A stretch of 64,000 bases of DNA from JALZKA01 sp963721645 (GTDB lineage Bacteria > Actinomycetota > Thermoleophilia > Solirubrobacterales > 70-9). The notes under the pieces were generated by a model, which made no database searches, had not been told where the DNA came from, and saw only the letters and a list, made by a program, of their open reading frames with translations. Where the stretch lies: NCBI GenBank assembly GCA_963721645.1, contig CAVRJK010000002.1, positions 1,488,001-1,552,000 of the forward strand. Direction: 5' to 3'. A program made the position numbers and the translations under genes. Of this stretch, positions 18,635-27,472 are shown in pieces (the stretch's first letter is position 1; every line of letters starts with the position of its first letter).

Positions 18635-19048
18635 ATGAACTCGCCAGCACGCACAAGCTTCCGGCCTCTCGTCATCGCGACGGCGCTCCTCTTCGCCTTG
18701 ACGGCGATCCTATTCATGGCTTCCGCAGCCGCGAGCGACACGGCCTTTGCGCAGCAGGGCGCAGGTACGCAGTACCCCGATGGCGACGTCGGCCCCGGTG
18801 GTGGTGGTGGTGGTGACAGCGACCTGCTTCCCGACGGGGGCGAGTGTGAGAACCCTCCCTGTGACGGCGGCGCCGGCCCCAGCGCAGGCGCAGGCGATGA
18901 CGGCGGCGGCAACCTGCCCTTCACGGGTTACCCGCTCTCGACGCTGATCCTCATCCTGGCGGCGCTCCTGATCGCCGGCCTTGCCGTTCGCAGCTACATC
19001 GCCGTGCGCGACCGCTTCCGGACACCCTCGTCCGGCCCACTCGAGTAA
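18635..19048 (+). CDS. Small secreted protein with LPFTG motif
   Basis: The 137-residue product has a long signal peptide (to about residue 39, ASDTAFAQ), a Gly/Asp-rich low-complexity middle, the motif LPFTG at residues 94-98, one transmembrane helix (LSTLILILAALLIAGLAV) and a basic tail. This is the layout of a sortase substrate, although the cytoplasmic tail is longer than the usual few basic residues. AAGGAA precedes ATG 18635 by 8 bases. No sortase gene lies in the window. It sits beside the priming sugar transferase, so a surface anchor role for the polysaccharide is possible but unproven. Confidence 0.7.
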   Translation: MNSPARTSFRPLVIATALLFALTAILFMASAAASDTAFAQQGAGTQYPDGDVGPGGGGGGDSDLLPDGGECENPPCDGGAGPSAGAGDDGGGNLPFTGYPLSTLILILAALLIAGLAVRSYIAVRDRFRTPSSGPLE

Positions 19049-19059
19049 CTCCCGCCGCG

Positions 19060-19073
19060 CCGGCGAGCGCCGG
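19060..19073 (+). terminator. Possible short terminator hairpin
   Basis: CCGGCG-AG-CGCCGG forms a 6 bp GC stem 12 bases after the LPFTG gene stop, followed by TTCC. The U-tract is poor, so this is only a candidate. Confidence 0.3.
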
Positions 19074-19080
19074 TTCCCCG

Positions 19081-19109
19081 TTGCGTTCCATAAGTGCCCG
19101 CTTTAAGGT
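19081..19109 (+). promoter_or_regulatory. Possible sigma-70-type promoter for the priming transferase
   Basis: TTGCGT (19081-19086) and TAAGGT (19104-19109) are separated by 17 bases and lie 31 bases upstream of the ATG at 19141. The -10 hexamer is weak. Confidence 0.35.
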
Positions 19110-19140
19110 TCTCGTTCTAGGCAGAGAGGACAACGATCTA

Positions 19141-20625
19141 ATGGCCGGGGGACAAGCGACGCAAGTAGAGGACAAGCCAGCAGCTCAAACAGAGTCGCAG
19201 CTCTCGCACGGGTCGGACTCCCGCTCCCGCCAACGTTCCGGGTCCATCGAGAAGCTCCGCGAAGGGCGGGTCCAGGCTACGGACTCGACCTCGAGCCGCC
19301 TGCTGGCCATAGCCGACATGAGCACCGCGATGATTGCGCTCTCGTTTAGCGCGATCGTTCTGGGCGACGACAAGCTTGCGTTCGGCACCCTGGCAGTTCC
19401 ATTCCTCTTTGTCGGCGTGGCCAAGGCTCTCGGCCTTTATGACCGGGACGAGCACCTGCTCCACAAGACCACCCTCGACGAGGTTCCTGCTCTGTTTGGC
19501 ATCGCGACCCTCTTCACCCTCTTGCTGTGGCTCTCGGATGGGTTCCTGATAGATGGCGAGCTCGGCCGACGGCAGGTCGTCGGCACCTGGGCGCTCCTGT
19601 TCGTGCTCTTGATCTGCTTTCGCTCAGCAGCCCGGTGGGCAGTCGTTCGTTTGAGTCCAGCCGAGCGCTGCATCCTGGTCGGCGATGCCAATCTGGCCGC
19701 GGAGCTTCGCTGGAAGTTCAGCGTCAGCAATTCTGTGAACGCCGAGCTGGTCGGCTACCTCCCGTCCGTTGGCCCGCCGGACGCACGCCACACACTTTCA
19801 TCTGCTTTCTCCGAGCATCTGGCGTTGGAAGGGATTGACCGGGTGATCCTCGCCATTGACGAAGAAAGCGGCGACAATCACCTCTTCCTGATCCGCGCCC
19901 TGCGCGCCGAGGGTTTTCGTGTCAGCGTCTTGCCCGAGGCCTCGCGCGTGGCCGGATCTGCCGTCGAGCTCGACCACCTGCATGGGCTGACGCTCCTGGG
20001 AGTGCGCCGGTTCGAGTTCACGCGCTCGTCCAAGACCATCAAGCGCTCCTTCGACGTCATCGTGAGCTCTCTGGGTTTGATCCTGATCTCGCCGCTGCTT
20101 CTTGCGATCGCTGTCGCGATCAAAATTGACTCCCGGGGGCAGGTGCACTTTAAGCAACGGCGGGTCGGCCGCTGGGGCGACGAGTTCGAGATGTACAAGT
20201 TCCGCAGCATGATCAGGGGCGCTGACGAGATGAAGCCTGAGCTATCCCATCTGAACGAGGGCGCCGAAGGCCTCTTCAAAATCGGCGGCGACCCCCGCGT
20301 CACCCGCGTCGGACGCCTCCTTCGCCGCTGGCAGCTCGACGAACTGCCCCAGCTGATCAACGTAGTCAAGGGCGAGATGAGCCTAGTCGGGCCCCGTCCC
20401 CTCATTCCCGAAGAGGACCGTAAGATCGTCGGCTGGTACCGGCGCCGCCTCGAGGTTCCGCCCGGGATCACCGGGCACTGGCAGATCCTCGGGTCCTCGT
20501 CCCACATCTCGCTCACCGAGATGGTGAAGCTCGACTACCTGTACGTCGCTAACTGGTCGCTGTGGGCCGACATCAAGATCCTTCTCAGAACGATCCCCTT
20601 CCTCTTGGGGCGCGGCGGCGTTTGA
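19141..20625 (+). CDS. Polyprenyl-phosphate sugar-1-phosphate transferase (priming enzyme)
   Basis: This is a 494-residue WbaP/WcaJ-type protein. Its N-terminal half has four hydrophobic helices and a Rossmann-like CoA-binding-type domain (CILVGDANLAAEL). The catalytic C-terminus holds KRSFDVIVSSLGLILISPLL, HFKQRRVGRWGDEFEMYKFR, DELPQLINVVKGEMSLVGPR and the PGITGHWQI end motif. It transfers a hexose-1-phosphate from a UDP-sugar to undecaprenyl phosphate, starting repeat-unit synthesis. I chose ATG 19141 because AGAGAGGA lies 10 bases upstream; an earlier TTG at 19081 is less likely. Confidence 0.9.
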   Translation: MAGGQATQVEDKPAAQTESQLSHGSDSRSRQRSGSIEKLREGRVQATDSTSSRLLAIADMSTAMIALSFSAIVLGDDKLAFGTLAVPFLFVGVAKALGLYDRDEHLLHKTTLDEVPALFGIATLFTLLLWLSDGFLIDGELGRRQVVGTWALLFVLLICFRSAARWAVVRLSPAERCILVGDANLAAELRWKFSVSNSVNAELVGYLPSVGPPDARHTLSSAFSEHLALEGIDRVILAIDEESGDNHLFLIRALRAEGFRVSVLPEASRVAGSAVELDHLHGLTLLGVRRFEFTRSSKTIKRSFDVIVSSLGLILISPLLLAIAVAIKIDSRGQVHFKQRRVGRWGDEFEMYKFRSMIRGADEMKPELSHLNEGAEGLFKIGGDPRVTRVGRLLRRWQLDELPQLINVVKGEMSLVGPRPLIPEEDRKIVGWYRRRLEVPPGITGHWQILGSSSHISLTEMVKLDYLYVANWSLWADIKILLRTIPFLLGRGGV

Positions 20626-20659
20626 CGTAACATCGCGCCCCCTGCCGACTGAAGAGACA

Positions 20660-21472
20660 TTGGAGGCGCCCTCGTGGACGCCTGACGGCTCCGTGCCGCA
20701 TCTGATCTCCTACCCGGAGAAGCACGATGCCTCGTTTCTGCCTTCCTGGAACTCCACGCTCAGCGATCGCGAGGAGCATGTGGCGATCGCGGGGCTCGTC
20801 TCAGGGATCGAGGGAAAGCTCTACGACGAAGACGCGATGAAGCTCTATGAGCTCGCGTCCTTCACGCCAGGGCCGATTCTCGAGATCGGCGTATTCAGAG
20901 GCCGTTCGACTACGGTCATGGCCCGCGCCCTCAAGGCCGCTGGAAACCCCGCACGCATTATCTCGGTAGACATTGACTCAGCAGGCTTGGCGGTCGCGGC
21001 AGAGAATCTTGCCCGACACGCTGTCTCGAACAAGGTCACCCTTGTCGAGGGGACGTCGAGAGCGCTCCTCAGAGCAGCGCCGAGCCTTAGGCCGGGCCTT
21101 GTGTTCGTCGATGGCGACCATTCGTTTCGGGGCGCGCTCGCTGATCTCGAGGCGATTGAGCCCTTCACACCGACCGGCTCCATAGTCGTCATGCACGACT
21201 ACGAGGGGTACACGGATGATGATCCGTACTGGATTCAGGTCGAGCCGGCGGTTCAGGCTTCGTGGCTTGTCCGCGATGCGCGGTTCATTGGCAGATTCGG
21301 GCTGAGCGGCGTATTCCTCCGTATTTCCGGCGGGCCTTCGGCAAGGGACCTCAGCCACGATGAGCCCGTCCGTTTGGTCGTTGAGCGCAGCGACGACCCA
21401 CTCGTTAAAGTCAGACGACGAGCGAGTAGGGCGATCGACTATCGCCGGTGGACGCGGCGACGCGGACGTTAA
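20660..21472 (+). CDS. Class I SAM methyltransferase (family 24-like)
   Basis: The 270-residue protein has GPILEIGVFRGRSTTVMARA as SAM motif I, IISVDIDSAG as motif II and GLVFVDGDHSFRGALAD as the post-motif typical of macrocin-O/cephalosporin-hydroxylase-like methyltransferases. The frame starts at TTG 20660 with no strong ribosome-binding site; no ATG or GTG start is evident near it. It follows the priming transferase by 34 bp. O-methylation of a sugar is a plausible role. Its stop codon overlaps that of the convergent GT4 within the palindrome at 21464-21477. Confidence 0.8.
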   Translation: MEAPSWTPDGSVPHLISYPEKHDASFLPSWNSTLSDREEHVAIAGLVSGIEGKLYDEDAMKLYELASFTPGPILEIGVFRGRSTTVMARALKAAGNPARIISVDIDSAGLAVAAENLARHAVSNKVTLVEGTSRALLRAAPSLRPGLVFVDGDHSFRGALADLEAIEPFTPTGSIVVMHDYEGYTDDDPYWIQVEPAVQASWLVRDARFIGRFGLSGVFLRISGGPSARDLSHDEPVRLVVERSDDPLVKVRRRASRAIDYRRWTRRRGR

Positions 21473-21477
21473 CGTCC
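21464..21477. repeat. 14 bp perfect palindrome over two convergent stop codons
   Basis: GGACGTTAACGTCC reads the same on both strands and contains the TAA of the methyltransferase and, on the other strand, the TAA of the GT4 gene in its restored frame. The two ends therefore share their last codons. Confidence 0.8.
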
Positions 21478-22597
21478 GCCAAGAGCCTCGCGGTACGCAC
21501 GATCCAGGCCGCGCGCCTGGTCTTCAAGGCTGAACATCTCGCCGACTCTGTCGCGCGCCGCGAGCCCTAGGCGCTTCCTTTCGTCCCGCGGTTGCGTTCA
21601 CAAGCGAACCCATGGCGCGGGCAAGCGCGCGCGGATCCTCTGTGGGCACCAGAATTCCGGCGCCGTCGGCAAGCTGCTCAGTGATCCCGTCCACATGGGT
21701 TCCGACACAGGGGAGGCCTGCTGCCATGGCCTCCAAAAGGGCGATCGGGCACGGGTCGCGGCGCGAAGGCAATACGAACGCGTCCCATGACGCGAAAGCG
21801 CGCTGAACGTCAGCGCTCGATTCATGGCGAACCCCGGCTGCCTTCGCTCGATCTAGAACCACACGCGCCCAATCAGAATCGAGCGCATCCGTAGGTGAGC
21901 CGATCATGCGGAACTCCACCGCGCCCTGAGGAAGGTCAGCGGTCGCGATTGCGGCAGCCTCGACGAATACGTCGCTGCCCTTTCGAGTCGAGACCACCCC
22001 GACTGTTCCGACAACGAACGGCATGGGGTCCTTGCGGATGTCAACCGTCTTCGTTGGAATCGGCGCAGCCTCGTAGACGAGGGACGGCTTCCATCCGCCG
22101 TGCGCATAAGACCCGGCGCACGCCCTCGACACGGCGATCGTCACGTCGGCCGAGCGTCTTGCGATTCGTCTGGCCGGACCCGCCTTGCGTGAGTCCGGGA
22201 GCATGTCATGGACGTGGAGGACGACATTCCTTCGGTGGGCTTTAGCCACAGCGGCCTCCTGGAACGAGTACAGCGAGTTCGCGTGGACCACATCCGGGTC
22301 CACCACCTTCAGTGCCCGCGAGAACTCGCGCAGGTAACTGGGCGTGGCTTTGGCCCGCGCCCACACGCCAGGAGGCTCGCGAAGGGCGGTGAGACTGGAG
22401 GCCAGAGGCCGCGGCAGCCCATGTGCCTCGTAGCCGTGGCTTTCGATCCATTCGCGAGCCGGACCCGGAGACGGAACCCAGAAGGCAAATCGCCACCCCA
22501 TCTCCTCGAGGAGCGGCAGGGGGCGCAGCACCGAGATAGTGGCTCCGCCCAGGAGGTCGGAATGAAGAACTATCAGGACGGTGCGCCGCTCTGTCAC
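21469..22597 (-). pseudogene. Family 4 glycosyltransferase with a frameshift near its C-terminus
   Basis: The main frame (GTG 22597 to 21524) reads as a GT-B glycosyltransferase: LGGATISVLRPLPLLEEMGW, VHANSLYSFQEAAVA, VGTVGVVSTRKGSDVFVEAA and the EX7E site DPCPIALLEAMAAGLPCVG. After about 21583 its last 20 residues lose homology. Another frame continues ERKRLGLAARDRVGEMFSLE and ends in TAA at 21469-21471, giving the expected C-terminal helix. One extra base (or two missing) at GGGACGAAAGG explains this. The enzyme is probably intact in the real genome. It overlaps the next gene by 4 bases in a tightly coupled run. Confidence 0.78.
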
Positions 22598-23721
22598 GGC
22601 GTTCTGGCCTGCGCCAGTTCTATGAGGCGGTCGTCCATCTCGCGCGCCATGCGCCGAGCCGTGAACCTGGCTTCGAACCGCTTCCGGCCTGCGCTCGCGA
22701 TTCGAGCCCTCAGTCCGGGATCAGCCCACAGCTTCTGGATGGCGGCGGCGAGGACAGCCGGCTCGTTCGAGGAGAGGAGGAGACCGTCCACGCCGTCGGA
22801 CACGATCTCTACTGGCCCTGCGGCATTCACGGCTACCACAGGCTTTCCGGCGGCCATCGCTTCCAGAAGGACCAAGCCGAATGGCTCCTTTGACGAGGCG
22901 TTCACGAATACGTCCATTCGCTCAATGAAGGGCCGCGCGTCCGGGACCTGCCCCGTGAACGTGATCGCACCTTCGAGTCCCAAGCCGTGTACCAGGTCGT
23001 GAAGCGAGCGCTCGTACTCGTCGTCCCCCCGGTGGCCTCCGCCGCCGACGATGAGCCCATGGGCGGGCACGCCCCTGGACCGAAGGAGCGCGACCGCCTC
23101 GATCAGGCGGTCCTGACCCTTCCAGCCAAACAATCGCCCCACGATCCCGACGACGAAGTCGTTGTCGGCCGCATGGAAGCCAGTGTCGCCTGCCGGGCTC
23201 TCGGAAGACTCGATGCCCGGGAGCACAGAGAACGCCGGCCGTTTCGGGCGGCGTTTACGTTCGGCCACCGCAATCGTCTCGGAGCAGCCGCCTACGGCCA
23301 CCGCAGGCAGAGCACTGGCGAGGCGCGTCATCACGCGCACCCGGTCGAGCGGACCGCCGCGGTCCAGGTCCAGTTGCCACCAGACGAGCCTGTCTTTGCG
23401 CCTCGCAAGAATCGCGGCCGGGGCGCCGTAGACATGCGCGGTCGAAAGCCAGTTCAGGATCAAGTCGGGATCCTCACGGTCGATGAGTTGCGCGAGCGAC
23501 CTCACTCCAGCCAGGGTTTTCAGTGGATGGCGGAGCCGACCGGCTGGAATCGTCTCCGTGCGGATGCCGAGACTTGAAACCTCTTCGCGGAATGAGCCCT
23601 CGCCGCGGAACGCGACGATTGGCTCTACACGCTCGCGATCTACGTGCCGCAGATAGCTCCAAAGGATGTTGTCGGAGCCACCCAAACGCTCGGCAAAAGG
23701 GGTAAAAACAAGAAGCTTCAT
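22594..23721 (-). CDS. Family 4 glycosyltransferase
   Basis: This 375-residue GT-B enzyme has the N-terminal loop FAERLGGSDNILWSYLRH, the donor-domain opening FVVGIVGRLFGWKGQDRLIEA and the EX7E site KEPFGLVLLEAMAAGKPVVA. It is related to the neighbouring GT4 at 21469. It overlaps that gene's start by 4 bases and the following fusion gene's stop by 4 bases, so the three should be translated as one unit. The sugar is unknown. Confidence 0.88.
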   Translation of the reverse strand: MKLLVFTPFAERLGGSDNILWSYLRHVDRERVEPIVAFRGEGSFREEVSSLGIRTETIPAGRLRHPLKTLAGVRSLAQLIDREDPDLILNWLSTAHVYGAPAAILARRKDRLVWWQLDLDRGGPLDRVRVMTRLASALPAVAVGGCSETIAVAERKRRPKRPAFSVLPGIESSESPAGDTGFHAADNDFVVGIVGRLFGWKGQDRLIEAVALLRSRGVPAHGLIVGGGGHRGDDEYERSLHDLVHGLGLEGAITFTGQVPDARPFIERMDVFVNASSKEPFGLVLLEAMAAGKPVVAVNAAGPVEIVSDGVDGLLLSSNEPAVLAAAIQKLWADPGLRARIASAGRKRFEARFTARRMAREMDDRLIELAQARTP

Positions 23722-25786
23722 CGCGCTCGCAGCCCCCTGATCATCTCGGCGAGCCGGGCGGTCTCGTCGCGTTGGCTTCGCTCCGCGACCACGAACCCCC
23801 GTCCCCGGCTGCCCATCTCGCGACGCTCGCTTGGCGGTTGGGACAGGATCTCACCCAGTGCCGTGCCGAGGGCACCTGAGTCGCCCGCCCGCACGAGGCG
23901 CCCCCAGCCTTCTCTGACGACCTCAGGTATGCCCACGAGGTCAGATGCCACCACCGGCACCTCCATCGCCAGCGCCTCGTAGATCACGACCGGCATGTCG
24001 TCCCGGTCTCCGTCTGCCGCGATCACCGAAGGCACACAAAGACATGCAGCGCCTTCGAGCGCTTCGCGAACCGGTCCGGGGCCCCAGACATTCGCCCGGA
24101 GCTCGATTGAATCGCCGATACCGCTGGTCTGGATCTGCTGCTCGAGGGCACTCCGCAGCGGCCCGTCACCTGCGATCACGACCTTTGGCCGATCTGAATC
24201 TGCCATACCGGCCACCGCCTCGATGAGGTACGCGAATCCCTTCTTCTCGATCAGGCGCCCGATCGCCAGCACGTAGCCATCCGGGGTGGCTCCGACTCCC
24301 TTCGAAACAGCTCGGGCCGCACGCCAGTTGCAACGCGCACGATGCGCTCGCGGTGGCGGGCGTGTACCAGTCCACGCAGATGCTCGACCGCGTAATCGGA
24401 TTCGCTTGTCGCGAGATCCGCGCGCTCCATCTTCTCGCGCAAGTTCCTGGGCTTCTGGAAGATGTCGAACGCATGCGCGGTCACGCTGTAGCGCAGCCCA
24501 AGGATCCTCGCGAGCCGCATCGCGTGCAGGCTTGCCCCTGCCGCGAAGTGAGCGTGGAGGTGCGGCTTGGCGTCAGCAAGCCTCAGCGCGAGCGGCGCCA
24601 GCGCGGCCAACGGCCAGACCTCCTCCTCACGCTTCCACCGCCTTCGCTCGATGAGGTCCTTCGTGCAGCGGATCGGATGCCTGATGAACAACCGGGTCAC
24701 GGCGCCTAGCTTTCCTAGCGGGGGCTCATCCTCAAGATGGGTGACCGACTCCCGGCGCGCAACCGCCCGCTCGATCAAGGCCGGGCGGGCGCTGGAGACG
24801 ACGGAGACGCGAAGACCGAGTTCCTGCATCGCCTCGACTTCGTTATAGACGAAAGTTTCCGAGCGCGCCGGGAACCCGTCCACCAGCACGACTACGTCAT
24901 CGGGCTCCCGTTCGGACGGGGTGGCGGATGTCGCTCGATTGTCTCCGCGGTATAGGCCGTCGGCCTCGGCAAGGGTCCGAAGGCCGTCCAAGGCCTTGAA
25001 GACCGCCCGCTCGAATCTCAGCGTGAGCGCCCAAAACAGAACTCCGCCGACCGACCTGGCGATCCGGGTGGGTGCGCGGAAGGCGTCGTACGAACTCGGG
25101 TAGCGGCGCCTAACCCAGGTTCTGCCGGCGGCATGGCGGCGCGCCTTTACGAGCATCGGGCGAAGCTTTGCGGGGTGCACATGCTCGACTCTCGCCTCGG
25201 GTCTGTGGATCAACTCCCAACCTGCGTCCTGAAGACGAAAGCAGAATTCGACATCTTCTCCTGAGCGCACTCCCTCAAAAAATCCACCGACGGCGTCCCA
25301 AGCCTCGCGCCTGACAGCGAGGTTGGCGGTGGGTCCCGAGGGGTGCGGCGCCGTGCGCTCGACGTGCCAGTGCTCGCTGATGTGATCGCGTTTCCGTGCA
25401 TACCGTGCGACTAAGTCGGTCTGCGCAGGGTCCGAGCCAACTCCGCCGACGAGAATCGCGACCTGATCTGCAACCGGTTCGGCGAAGTAGCGGTCGAGCA
25501 GATCTGCGGCCGGTCGGCAATCGGAGTCTATGAAGACGACCCAGACGTTCAAAGCGTGTTCGGCGCCGACGTTACGCGCGTAATAGGACGACTGCTCAAG
25601 GGGCGCGCTGATGACCTCGATCTGCCCCTCCAAGTAGCTGCGGCGCTCGGCCGTGTTGTCAATCAGGAGAAGCTGGTCGCCTTCGATTGTCCGAAGACGG
25701 CTCAACGAACTCATCGCTTGATCGAAGTCGTCGTCACCGCCGTGAAAGGGCATGACCACGGTCAGCGCCGCGCGAACCTGCGTCAA
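23718..25786 (-). pseudogene. GT2-GT4 two-domain glycosyltransferase, frameshifted
   Basis: Residues 1-270 are a family 2 domain (LTVVMPFHGGDDDFD, LLLIDNTAE, VFIDSDCRPAADLL, RSGEDVEFCFRL). From about residue 290 a family 4 domain begins (VVVLVDGFPARSETFVYNE). It runs to VATGVRPELFRRES and then leaves frame at a short G run (about 24285). Another frame resumes with GYVLAIGRLIEKKGFAYLI and EX7E-like DMPVVIYEALAMEVPVVASD to the stop at 23718. One missing base in CCACCCCGG restores a protein of about 690 residues. Read literally there are two pieces, the second perhaps starting at GTG 24272. Such fusions add two successive sugars. Confidence 0.75.
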
Positions 25787-25789
25787 CGA

Positions 25790-27445
25790 CTACATCCGCT
25801 CGGGAGCATCTATACCGAGAAGGCTTAGGCTCGAGGCGATGGCATGCTTTGCGGCAATACAGACACCCAGGCGAGCCGTCTCGAGTCCTTCACTCCCTGA
25901 CTCGGCATCGGCGCCGACGACACGGCAGTCTCGGTAGAACGCGTGGAAGTCCGCAGCGACCAAGGTTGCGTAGGCGGATATGCGGTGGGGAGATCTCTTT
26001 TCGGCGGCTGCCCGCACCTCCTCGGGAAACTCGAGCACTCGTCTGATCAGCGCCCGCTCCGACGGTTCGCACGAGGCATTCATCGCCTGCTCTTCGAACA
26101 CCGCGGAACGGATCTCCCTCTCGCTGCCGGTCGCGCCCTCCGCCACGGCCTTGGCGATAATTCCGGCGATGCGCGCGTGCGCGTACTGGACGTAGTAGAC
26201 GGGGTTCTCCTGCGAAAGAGAGCGCGCTAGCTCAAGGTCCAGATCAATCACGGTGTCGTTGGAGCGCTGGAGCAGGAAGAATCGGGCGGCATCGGTCCCG
26301 ATGTCGTCAATGAGCTCGTCGAGCGTCACGAAGTCGCCTTTCCGCTTCGACATCCGGGAGCGTTCGCCGCCTTCAACGATGTTGACGAGCTGCATGATCG
26401 GCGCCTCGTAGCGTTCCGGGTCGCCACACAGCATCCCAACTGCGGCCTTCATCCGCGGGACGTAGCCGTGGTGGTCAGCACCCAGGGGCACGATCATCTG
26501 CTCAGCGCCCCTCGCAAGCTTGTCACGGTGGTAGGCGATATCCGCCGCGAAATAGGTCGGCTCGCCGTCGGAACGAATCAGGACGCGATCCTTGTCATCG
26601 CCCCAATCGCTGGTGCGAAGCCACAGCGCTCCATCTGACTCATAGGTATGACCACGCTTGGTCAGTTCGCCGAGGGTGATTTCGAGCGCCTTGCTTTCGT
26701 GCAGCGCCCGCTCTGAGGACCAGGTGTCGAATTTCACCCGGAATCGCTCGAGCGTCGCCTCGATACGCATGCGCATGCGCTCCACGCCGGCTCGGGCCAA
26801 CTCGCCGGCATCCTCGGGGTCCACGCCCTCGGCGCGCAGTTCGTCGCCGAGATCGGCCACGTACTCTCCGAGATATCCACCCTCTGGTGGCTCGAGGCCC
26901 CGCATTCGCGTTGAGATCGAGGCGCCGAAAGCCTCGATCTGCGTCCCCGCGTCGTTCATGTAGTACTCGCGTGACACCTCGTGACCAGCCATCTCCAGGA
27001 CGCGGCCGAGGGAATCGCCGAATGCGGCTCCGCGACCCCCCGCCGCAGTCAGCGGACCGGTCGGGTTTGCTGAGACGAACTCAAGCAAGATCGCCGGCGA
27101 TGCCGGCGATGACTCACCAAACCGATCGGTCTCGAGCACAGCGGAGACCCCCCTGCGATGCCATGAGTCAGAGAGGAACAGATTCACGAAACCGGGCCCG
27201 GCAACCTCTGCACGCTCGACGCCCTCTCCCAGGCTTGTCTCGAGCTCCCCTGCGAGCCTCTCGGCGATCTGCCGAGGCTGCTCTCCCAGGGCCGGCGCCA
27301 AGAGCATGGCGGCATTGGTGGAATAGTCGCCCTGCTCCGCACGCTTTGGACGTTCGATCGCGGGTTCCTGGCTCGTCTCGGCCCCCGTCGAGGCGACGGC
27401 CGCGTCAACGGCCGCGCGCAAGTCTAGGAGCGGATCGACGGCCAT
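25790..27445 (-). CDS. argS: Arginyl-tRNA synthetase
   Basis: This 551-residue class I enzyme charges tRNA-Arg. Recognisable parts are the N-terminal Add-1 domain, LEFVSANPTGPL before the catalytic loop, DDKDRVLIRSDGEPTYFAAD, LGADHHGYVPRMKAAVGMLC, the MSKRKGDFVTLDELID segment (KMSKS equivalent) and the C-terminal DALR anticodon domain. The HIGH motif position, normally LHVGHGRGA, reads LTAAGGRGA (Thr133-Gly136), so both histidines are gone. I chose ATG 27445; the frame extends to 27712 over the divergent epimerase gene. It starts 4 bases after the GT fusion on the same strand, an unusual place for argS. Confidence 0.92.
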   Translation of the reverse strand: MAVDPLLDLRAAVDAAVASTGAETSQEPAIERPKRAEQGDYSTNAAMLLAPALGEQPRQIAERLAGELETSLGEGVERAEVAGPGFVNLFLSDSWHRRGVSAVLETDRFGESSPASPAILLEFVSANPTGPLTAAGGRGAAFGDSLGRVLEMAGHEVSREYYMNDAGTQIEAFGASISTRMRGLEPPEGGYLGEYVADLGDELRAEGVDPEDAGELARAGVERMRMRIEATLERFRVKFDTWSSERALHESKALEITLGELTKRGHTYESDGALWLRTSDWGDDKDRVLIRSDGEPTYFAADIAYHRDKLARGAEQMIVPLGADHHGYVPRMKAAVGMLCGDPERYEAPIMQLVNIVEGGERSRMSKRKGDFVTLDELIDDIGTDAARFFLLQRSNDTVIDLDLELARSLSQENPVYYVQYAHARIAGIIAKAVAEGATGSEREIRSAVFEEQAMNASCEPSERALIRRVLEFPEEVRAAAEKRSPHRISAYATLVAADFHAFYRDCRVVGADAESGSEGLETARLGVCIAAKHAIASSLSLLGIDAPERM

Positions 27446-27472
27446 GGACGATGCGAGTCTACGAGGACAAAT

